A DNA stretch of 11,516 nt from an uncultured Taibaiella sp. GTDB taxonomy: Bacteria > Bacteroidota > Bacteroidia > Chitinophagales > Chitinophagaceae. Both the position numbers and the translations under genes were made by a program. This document shows, one piece after another, positions 7,313 through 11,516 of this stretch. Every line of letters begins with the position of its first letter. The stretch's first letter is position 1. The notes under the pieces were generated by a model. That model did not search any database. It worked only from the letters and a program-made list of their open reading frames with translations, and was not told the origin of the DNA. Where the stretch lies: positions 1-11,516 of the forward strand of contig CAMPJV010000052.1 of NCBI GenBank assembly GCA_946886975.1, read 5' to 3'.

Positions 7313-8053
7313 ATGTTGTCGAAGGCACAAATTAAATACATTCGCTCGTTAACCCAGCAAAAATACCGCAAAGAACATAATGTATTCATAGCAGAGGGTG
7401 ATAAGATTTGCCAGGAGTGGCTGGGCAGCAATGCGAGCATAGCACAGGTTGTCTGCTTGCCGGATTGGGCTGATGCAAATCAGGGCCTCATCCGGAAGCA
7501 CCCGGAGGCTATCATCTCTGTGGTTGAAGACGGCGTCCTTTCATCCGTTTCCACGCTTCAGTCACCTAATAAGGTCTTACTCATTGTAGCCATGCCTCTC
7601 CCCGGCAGGCAGCCGCCTTCCGACCAGTGGGCCATAGCGCTCGATCACCTTCAGGACCCTGGCAACATGGGTACCATCATTCGTATAGCCGATTGGTTCG
7701 GTATAGAGCATGTAGTGTGCTCCAGGGAGTGTGTGGATATTTATAACCCTAAAGTAGTGCAGGCCGCCATGGGTGGGCATATTCGCATCAGCTTTTACGA
7801 AACCGACCTCCTGCCTTACATCAGTGCGCTCACCATTCCTGTGCTTGCCGCTACGCTCAACGGCGATAGTCTTTACAGCTTCAATAGTTTTGATAAAGCG
7901 GTGTTGTTGATAGGGAATGAATCAAAAGGACTTAGTGAGGAGCTGATCGTTAAGGCTTCTCACAAAATCACTATCCCTCGCCGCGGCGGCGCGGAATCCT
8001 TGAATGCAGCGGTTTCTGCCGGTATTCTGTGCGCTGCTTTGGTGCCTCATTAG
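7313..8053 (+). CDS. TrmH/SpoU-family RNA 2'-O-methyltransferase
   Basis: The protein (246 residues) has the two-domain SpoU layout: an N-terminal RNA-recognition domain (about 1-95, with FIAEGDKICQEWL at 25-37) and a C-terminal SPOUT knot (about 105-246). All three SPOUT motifs are present. Motif 1 is LQDPGNMGTIIRIADWFG (113-130) with N118, G120 and the catalytic-type R124. Motif 2 is LLIGNESKGLS (198-208) with N202, E203 and G206. Motif 3 is IPRRGGAESLNAAVSAG (221-237). It should transfer a methyl group from SAM to a ribose 2'-OH in rRNA or tRNA; the target nucleotide cannot be read from sequence. The start MLSKAQIKYIRSL is the family's usual N-terminus, so the ATG at 7313 is firm even though the -7 element sits 6 nt upstream. 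Confidence 0.92.
   Translation: MLSKAQIKYIRSLTQQKYRKEHNVFIAEGDKICQEWLGSNASIAQVVCLPDWADANQGLIRKHPEAIISVVEDGVLSSVSTLQSPNKVLLIVAMPLPGRQPPSDQWAIALDHLQDPGNMGTIIRIADWFGIEHVVCSRECVDIYNPKVVQAAMGGHIRISFYETDLLPYISALTIPVLAATLNGDSLYSFNSFDKAVLLIGNESKGLSEELIVKASHKITIPRRGGAESLNAAVSAGILCAALVPH
7328..7361 (-). promoter_or_regulatory. Candidate tamL promoter inside the methyltransferase ORF
   Basis: On the minus strand TTTG (7358-7361), a 22-nt spacer and TTAATTTG (7328-7335, 7 of 8 positions of TAnnTTTG) precede the tamL ATG at 7276. The leader would be about 45 nt. Both elements lie within the first codons of the divergent gene, so the two promoters would overlap face to face. The spacer is slightly long. 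Weak candidate. Confidence 0.3.
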
Positions 8054-8079
8054 CCTTCTCATTTCCCTTACACTAAATA

Positions 8080-8108
8080 TTTGGCATGCCTGTTGGTATA
8101 TACCTTAC
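8080..8108 (+). promoter_or_regulatory. Candidate promoter of the DUF4476 gene
   Basis: In the 81-bp gap before the gene, TTTG (8080-8083) is followed after 17 nt by TACCTTAC (8101-8108), 6 of 8 positions of TAnnTTTG. An alternative is AATATTTG at 8076-8083 (7 of 8) acting as the -7 box itself. Neither is convincing. Confidence 0.25.
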
Positions 8109-8134
8109 ATAGGTTCATTTAAAACACACGGACG

Positions 8135-8872
8135 ATGAAAAAGGTACTACTCACACTCGCATTTCTCTTAGCTGTCTTACCAGCCCTCTTTGCGCAGGGT
8201 GGACACAGCTCTCTAAAAGTTCGCCTCAGCGACAACACTCCGCTCAGAATTGCAATCGACGGCAAAGCCTACAATGATGAATCAAAAGTTGTCACTGTTG
8301 ATAATATCGCCGCAGGCCGCCACAAGCTGAAGGTATTTATACCCGCGAAGTCCGGCAGAGGCAATCGTACTTTGGTTTACCAGGGCGACTTCAAATTGGA
8401 GCCAGGCACATCCAGCTACTTTGTGGTGGATCGCTTTAAGGGCACCGTCCGTGTAAGCACAGAACAGCGTGCTGACCTCGACAGGAACACAAGGACTCCT
8501 GGCAATAACGGCCGTGGCTATAACCACCGCAAGGACCAGGATAGGTACGACAGAGGCGATGATCGTCAAGACAGGAGGAGAAATGCACTCACCTATAGTG
8601 ATATGAACGATCTGAAGGATAGGGTAGACGGGCGTATGTTTAACGACGGAAAAGTGCAGCTCATCAGCTCTGTCTTGCAGGACCGTACATATACCACCGC
8701 ACAGGTTCGCACTATGTTGTCCTGGTTAAGCTTTGACGATAGCAAGCTGCAGCTCGCCAGGATGGCCTATGCCAATGTGATGGATAAGCAGAACTATTGG
8801 AAACTCGAAGATGCTTTCAGCTTTAGCTCTACAAAGGAACACTTCAGCGAATACCTCACCGCCCGCAGGTAG
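8135..8872 (+). CDS. Secreted DUF4476-domain protein
   Basis: The 245-residue protein has a clear Sec signal peptide (MKK, hydrophobic 4-18, cleavage likely after LFA at residue 20, before Q21). It is expected in the periplasm, at the surface or released. Residues 27-107 form a beta-rich PEGA-like module, with IAIDGKAY and a VDNIAAGRHKLKVF stretch typical of such modules in Bacteroidota. A low-complexity linker (about 108-150) is packed with Asp, Arg and Asn. The C-terminal part (about 155-243) fits DUF4476: helical repeats with FNDGKVQLISSVL, TTAQVRTMLSWLSFDDSKLQLARMAY and NYWKLEDAFSFSS. The family is widespread in Bacteroidota and its function is not known. The stop codon directly abuts the stop of the convergent PAP2 gene. 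A large inverted repeat 29 nt further on may end the transcript. Confidence 0.82.
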   Translation: MKKVLLTLAFLLAVLPALFAQGGHSSLKVRLSDNTPLRIAIDGKAYNDESKVVTVDNIAAGRHKLKVFIPAKSGRGNRTLVYQGDFKLEPGTSSYFVVDRFKGTVRVSTEQRADLDRNTRTPGNNGRGYNHRKDQDRYDRGDDRQDRRRNALTYSDMNDLKDRVDGRMFNDGKVQLISSVLQDRTYTTAQVRTMLSWLSFDDSKLQLARMAYANVMDKQNYWKLEDAFSFSSTKEHFSEYLTARR

Positions 8873-9475
8873 TTATTCTTTAGTCGCTGCAACCAACTTC
8901 TCCGCCAGGCTGAATTTCATATGAAACAGCCTGGCGGTTATCATTCCTACAGCTATCCCAAGCAGCGCACCGCAGGTCACGTCCAAAGGAAAGTGCACGC
9001 CAACGTACACCTGTGCATACGAAACCGATGCCGCCCAGAACAGCGCCGCATACCACACCCACTTCACTCTTTTCTCCAGCGTCATCGCTCCAAAAACAGC
9101 TAATGCAAAATGGTTCGTCGCATGTGATGAAGGAAAGCTGTACCCGCTTCCGCATGGCACTATAATATGTACAAGGTTAGCGAGCCGTGGATCATTGCAG
9201 GGACGAATTCGATGGAATATCTCTTTGAACACATGTGCGCTTAGCTGGTCACTGATAGCAAAGGTCCCGATGAAGAATAAGCACCAAATAATGCCCGTCT
9301 TGCCAAAGTTCTGCAGCATAAACACCAGCAGGAAAAGATAGAGTGGTGTCCATGTCCATTGGTTCCTGAAAAAAGGTATGATGTAGTCTAGAAAGCTATT
9401 GTGCCAGGTCGAATTCAGGTAATACCATACGGTAAGGTCTGTTTGAACTAAGATCTCATGAAGCTTTTGCAGCAT
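8873..9475 (-). CDS. PAP2-family membrane phosphatase
   Basis: This 200-residue integral membrane protein belongs to the PAP2 (type 2 phosphatidic acid phosphatase) superfamily, which removes phosphate from lipid phosphates such as undecaprenyl diphosphate, lipid A or phosphatidate. Hydrophobic segments lie near 42-54, 60-78, 118-133, 137-152 and 166-183. Catalytic motif 1 is KEIFHRIRP (K84, R91, P92). Motif 2 is PSSH (115-118) in place of PSGH, with the acid/base H118. Motif 3 is AQVYVGVHFPLD with nucleophile H161 and D165. The usual Arg of SRx5HxxxD is replaced by Q155. The start lies 2 bp after the methyltransferase stop, so the two genes are very likely one transcript with coupled translation. 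Its last codons contain a 36-bp inverted repeat. The substrate cannot be told from sequence. Confidence 0.9.
   Translation of the reverse strand: MLQKLHEILVQTDLTVWYYLNSTWHNSFLDYIIPFFRNQWTWTPLYLFLLVFMLQNFGKTGIIWCLFFIGTFAISDQLSAHVFKEIFHRIRPCNDPRLANLVHIIVPCGSGYSFPSSHATNHFALAVFGAMTLEKRVKWVWYAALFWAASVSYAQVYVGVHFPLDVTCGALLGIAVGMITARLFHMKFSLAEKLVAATKE
8902..8937. terminator. 36-bp inverted repeat, candidate bidirectional terminator
   Basis: CCGCCAGGCTG (8902-8912) is perfectly complementary to CAGCCTGGCGG (8927-8937). Between them, after two unpaired A residues, is a second perfect palindrome TTTCATATGAAA (8915-8926). Together the arms can form up to 17 pairs minus the tight turn, with one 2-nt bulge. 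It lies inside the PAP2 coding sequence (residues ARLFHMKFSLAE), 29 nt past the DUF4476 stop codon and 26 nt before the PAP2 stop codon. There is no long U-tract on either side, so it would act as a Rho-dependent or stabilising 3' hairpin rather than a textbook intrinsic terminator. The repeat is certain; the role is inferred. Confidence 0.55.
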
Positions 9476-9477
9476 GC

Positions 9478-10218
9478 TTACTTTTTAAAGATCATGATCA
9501 GCCGCGGGGAATCATATGGGTGATACACGTTCAGGCGATAGTCCCCAAAAGTAGCAACCAGCGACAGCCCCGCTTTCTTAAACATTTTGATGAAATCCGA
9601 CAGCTCAAATGCGGCAACGCTCTCCTTGTAGTGCCTTTCCTTGCCCTCATTGTCCTTAAAGTATATGTCCTTAACGAAATGGTTGTCCTCCAGTTTTCGT
9701 TCAAGCTTAAACTCATATTGGCCTCTCTGTAGCGTCTCCTCCGGCACAAGTTTCGACAAGGATTGCTCCTTGTTCAGATAGTCTATGATCAGCAGTCCGC
9801 CCTTCTTCATTCCCGCCGCAAACGACTTGGCTGCCATCATATGATCCCGCTCCGTAGCAAAGTAGCCGAAGCTCGTAAAGAAGTTGAATACGTAGTTGAA
9901 GTAATTGATGTAAAATGGATACCTCATATCATGCACCATGAAATGAAGGTGCTCATGCTCATGCTTCTTCGCCTTTTCTATGCTGGCAGACGAAAGGTCT
10001 ATTCCTGTCACGTCATACCCATACTCCGCCAGCTCAATCGAAAACCGTCCTTCCCCGCACGCTATGTCTGCCATAGTACTCATCGGCAGTGGTTGTAAAT
10101 ATTTCAGTAGCCGCTCCACAAAGGCCTGTGCCTCCAGCTCATCCCTGTGCTCATAAAGTATGTGATAGTAAGGCGACCCAAACCAGCTCTCAAACCAATC
10201 TACTTGTTCCTGCTGCAT
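9478..10218 (-). CDS. Class I SAM-dependent methyltransferase
   Basis: From the ATG at 10218 the protein has 246 residues. The SAM-binding Rossmann fold shows motif I ADIACGEGRFSIELAEYG, then the acidic end of strand 2 in VTGIDLSSASIEKAK, and a later FNFFTSFGYF segment. The second half carries the strand-rich KKGGLLIIDYLN and the C-terminal LNVYHPYDSPRLIMIFKK. The substrate is unknown; small-molecule and protein methylation are both possible. A longer frame opens at 10308, but I prefer 10218: the family-like N-terminus WFESWFGSPYYHILYEHRDE begins just after it, and an exact -7 element lies at 10236-10243, upstream of 10218 yet inside the longer frame. A run KKHEHEHLHF after the second strand is rich in His and Glu. 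The PAP2 gene follows after 2 bp. Confidence 0.88.
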   Translation of the reverse strand: MQQEQVDWFESWFGSPYYHILYEHRDELEAQAFVERLLKYLQPLPMSTMADIACGEGRFSIELAEYGYDVTGIDLSSASIEKAKKHEHEHLHFMVHDMRYPFYINYFNYVFNFFTSFGYFATERDHMMAAKSFAAGMKKGGLLIIDYLNKEQSLSKLVPEETLQRGQYEFKLERKLEDNHFVKDIYFKDNEGKERHYKESVAAFELSDFIKMFKKAGLSLVATFGDYRLNVYHPYDSPRLIMIFKK

Positions 10219-10235
10219 ATCTTCTGTATTGCCAG

Positions 10236-10243
10236 CAAAAATA
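10236..10243 (-). promoter_or_regulatory. -7 promoter element of the methyltransferase-PAP2 operon
   Basis: On the minus strand TATTTTTG matches TAnnTTTG exactly and is followed by C, as in the other -7 boxes here. It lies 17 nt before the ATG at 10218, giving a leader of about 12 nt, and argues against the longer reading frame from 10308. No -33 TTG is found at standard spacing. Confidence 0.5.
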
Positions 10244-10391
10244 GTTGCTAAAACCCAACCTAAAGAATCCTGTTCACGATTACCGCTCTCCTCCGCGCCT
10301 ATGCACAATAGCTCAAAACTTTATGCATTCTCTTCTATCCACTTCTATCCGCCGGCATCACTGCCTCTGCTACGCATCATGAGTGGCGTAC

Positions 10392-10468
10392 ATACGAGGT
10401 TCATACGGGGTAAATACGGGGTAAATACGGGATAAATACGGGGTAACTACGGAGTAACTACGGATCTG
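10392..10468 (+). repeat. 11-bp tandem array, consensus ATACGGGGTAA
   Basis: Seven consecutive 11-bp units: 10392-10402 (ATACGAGGTTC, degenerate), 10403-10413 and 10414-10424 (both ATACGGGGTAA), 10425-10435 (ATACGGGATAA), 10436-10446 (ATACGGGGTAA), 10447-10457 (CTACGGAGTAA) and 10458-10468 (CTACGGATCTG, degrading). The middle units are nearly identical and divergence increases to both ends, as expected for slippage growth with edge decay. The period is close to one DNA helical turn. The array is non-coding; 11 is not a multiple of 3. Confidence 0.9.
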
Positions 10469-10636
10469 CACCGCATCTGGAGACTAGTCGCACCGCCTTT
10501 GCTATGCCTTTCCTCCCTCTTTCAACCTTGGTTTCAATGCCGTGTATCATCACTTTTTTTACCACTTTATTTCCTCGCCACCACAGCCGCATTCGCTTTC
10601 CCTTCAAGATGCTCCGCCTGCTCCCAACTATCTTCT

Positions 10637-10644
10637 TATCTTTG
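10637..10644 (+). promoter_or_regulatory. -7 promoter element of the TPR gene
   Basis: TATCTTTG matches TAnnTTTG exactly, followed by CAC. The start codon at 10662 lies 17 nt downstream, giving a leader of about 11 nt. The element lies inside the longer reading frame from 10542, which supports 10662 as the true start. No TTG occurs at the standard -33 spacing. Confidence 0.5.
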
Positions 10645-10661
10645 CACCCAATTTTCAATTA

Positions 10662-11315
10662 ATGAAGCCAGGTATTCGTCGCTTTCTTGTATTTAATAGG
10701 ATATATATAGCTGTAGCTCTTATCGCTCTCGGGTTTTGGATTGGCTTTGCCGCTACGTGGTGGGTGGCCTGGATTCCCTTCCTTATCGCAGTCCTCATGG
10801 TCGTCGCTCACTTCATGGTCGGCCCCATGACGCTCATTCAGGGCTACATAGAGGAGGGCGACATGGAAGGCGCTCAAAAGCTCATGGAGCGTGTCAAGTA
10901 TCCTAATCTCCTTTACAAGCCTGTCCGTTCCTCCTACTATATGCTCAGGGCCAACTTCTCTACCATGGGTGATGATCTCGACAAAGCCGAGTCCGACCTC
11001 AGGAAGGGTCTTGAGGGAATGCCTGAGAAGGAGTTTGAAGGCACCGCTTACCTCCAGCTCGGTGCCATAGCATTCAAGAAGGGCAATACCAAAGAGGCTT
11101 TCGAGCATCTGCGTAAAGCAGTAAAGATCGGCCTGCCCGACAAGGATAATGAAGCCACAGCCTATCTGCAGCTATCGGGCATCTGTATGCAGCGCAGGGA
11201 TTTCCGCAGCGCCAAGATGTACTTTGCTAAGGCTAAGGCATGCAAGCCAAAGAACGAGCAGGTGGTGTCTCAGCTTCAGGAGATGGCTAAGTACATGGCT
11301 CGTATTCCGGGCTAA
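10662..11315 (+). CDS. Membrane-anchored TPR protein
   Basis: From the ATG at 10662 the protein has 217 residues. Two hydrophobic helices (about 12-30 and 33-54) form an N-terminal hairpin anchor; positive residues before the first (KPGIRR) suggest the N-terminus is cytosolic, so the C-terminal domain would also face the cytosol. The rest is tetratricopeptide repeats: a partial one at about 61-78, then about 92-119, 128-157 (AYLQLGAIAFKKGNTKEAFEHLRKAVKIG) and 166-197 (AYLQLSGICMQRRDFRSAKMYFAKAKACKP). TPRs mediate protein contacts; no enzyme motif is seen and no specific role can be assigned. The frame is open back to 10542, but those 40 extra residues are Pro/His/Ser-rich translated promoter DNA. 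The stop codon abuts the stop of the next gene. Confidence 0.82.
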   Translation: MKPGIRRFLVFNRIYIAVALIALGFWIGFAATWWVAWIPFLIAVLMVVAHFMVGPMTLIQGYIEEGDMEGAQKLMERVKYPNLLYKPVRSSYYMLRANFSTMGDDLDKAESDLRKGLEGMPEKEFEGTAYLQLGAIAFKKGNTKEAFEHLRKAVKIGLPDKDNEATAYLQLSGICMQRRDFRSAKMYFAKAKACKPKNEQVVSQLQEMAKYMARIPG

Positions 11316-11516
11316 TTAGTCTTTTGTATAGATCTGGTCCAGGCTCAGCTTCACAATATCGCCCATGCTGTTGCAGGAGAGGAAGGTCTTTTCGTTGTAG
11401 TATTCAGCCAGCTCTGTTCTTAGCTGCATCACTTTCTCTGGTGGCGAAATGGTGTCTGCACTCATGTTGTCCAGCAGTGCCTTCAGTTGTGTCCTGGCCG
11501 CTCTTATCCGCCGCAT
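11316..11516 (-). CDS. Unrecognised small protein or C-terminal fragment
   Basis: The 66 visible residues run to the last base of the window. The first visible ATG is the final codon, so the gene may begin there or extend beyond the edge. The sequence is charged and mostly helical by eye: Arg-rich N-terminus, a helix around LKALLDN, SPPEKVMQLRTELAEYY, and a C-terminal KLSLDQIYTKD. No signal peptide, membrane segment or known motif is visible. Its stop codon directly abuts that of the convergent TPR gene, together making the palindrome CTAATTAG (11312-11319). The frame is credible because it fills the space up to the neighbour exactly and reads as protein-like, but I cannot name a family. Confidence 0.55.
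   Translation of the reverse strand: MRRIRAARTQLKALLDNMSADTISPPEKVMQLRTELAEYYNEKTFLSCNSMGDIVKLSLDQIYTKD

Larger units (their letters stand above)
10219..10661. other. 443-bp intergenic region between divergent genes
   Basis: The gap holds the methyltransferase promoter element at the left, an 11-bp tandem array in the middle (10392-10468) and the TPR-gene promoter element at the right. The flanks (about 10262-10380 and 10480-10660) are poor in G and rich in C/T on the plus strand, whereas the array is G-rich, so strand composition flips sharply. A 10-bp direct repeat ACTTCTATCC-like pair lies near 10333-10350. I see no conserved reading frame; the short frames here have no plausible protein character. 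Confidence 0.6.

Noticed and set aside
7358..7365. Exact TAnnTTTG (TATTTTTG) on the minus strand as a tamL -7 box.
   Set aside because: It would leave a leader of about 75 nt and has no TTG at the proper distance upstream; its TTTG fits better as the -33 half of the candidate at 7328-7361.
10229..10435. 68-residue plus-strand ORF in the intergenic gap.
   Set aside because: It runs through promoter DNA into the tandem array, has no recognisable motif and starts opposite the methyltransferase promoter.
10392..10468. The 11-bp array as a CRISPR array or plasmid iteron set.
   Set aside because: Units are contiguous without spacers, so it is not CRISPR; no replication initiator gene, DnaA-box cluster or AT-rich unwinding region is present to support iterons.
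10554..10560. Run of seven T as an intrinsic terminator.
   Set aside because: No stable GC stem precedes it; the nearest repeat AACC/GGTT has only 4 bp and a 2-nt gap, and no gene ends upstream on this strand.
10542..10661. N-terminal extension of the TPR ORF (40 residues, His/Pro/Ser-rich).
   Set aside because: It contains the exact -7 element at 10637-10644 and has low-complexity, non-protein-like composition; the membrane helix starts naturally after the ATG at 10662.

Overview
The window is a compact chromosomal housekeeping stretch from a Bacteroidota bacterium, most likely of the Chitinophagales/Sphingobacteriales type. The evidence is a TamA-like outer-membrane protein carrying a lipoprotein signal (TamL type), a secreted DUF4476 protein, a GldM C-terminal-like protein, and start regions that carry the Bacteroidota -7 element TAnnTTTG instead of a Shine-Dalgarno. 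I see no insertion sequence, integrase, CRISPR array, tRNA or rRNA.

Layout from left to right. A single-domain response regulator (minus, 42-473) is divergent from valS (plus, 724-3357). A small secreted protein resembling the C-terminal domain of gliding/T9SS protein GldM (plus, 3368-3859) follows valS after 10 bp. It converges on an arginase (minus, 3868-4815) that lies downstream of a tamL-type gene (minus, 4859-7276). tamL is divergent, across only 36 bp, from a TrmH/SpoU-family RNA methyltransferase (plus, 7313-8053). A secreted DUF4476 protein (plus, 8135-8872) then meets a PAP2 phosphatase (minus, 8873-9475) stop codon to stop codon. PAP2 lies 2 bp downstream of a class I SAM methyltransferase (minus, 9478-10218). 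A 443-bp gap holding a G-rich 11-bp tandem array separates that gene from a membrane-anchored TPR protein (plus, 10662-11315). The TPR gene abuts, with no gap, an unrecognised small ORF (minus, 11316-11516) that reaches the window edge.

The protein set is ordinary: translation (ValRS, RNA methyltransferase), envelope (TamL, PAP2, secreted proteins), arginine catabolism and signalling. I do not see a new multi-gene defence or mobile system.

The unusual material is in the non-coding architecture. (i) Four genes have a -7 element ending only 5-7 nt before the start codon, which predicts leaderless or near-leaderless mRNAs. The arginase promoter is a full match to TTTG-N20-TAnnTTTG. (ii) There is a seven-unit 11-bp array with four evenly spaced G-runs. 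(iii) A 36-bp inverted repeat lies inside the 3' end of the PAP2 gene, just past the DUF4476 stop codon, and looks like a shared bidirectional transcript end. (iv) Two convergent gene pairs have zero intergenic bases. All calls are from reading the sequence; no database search was possible.
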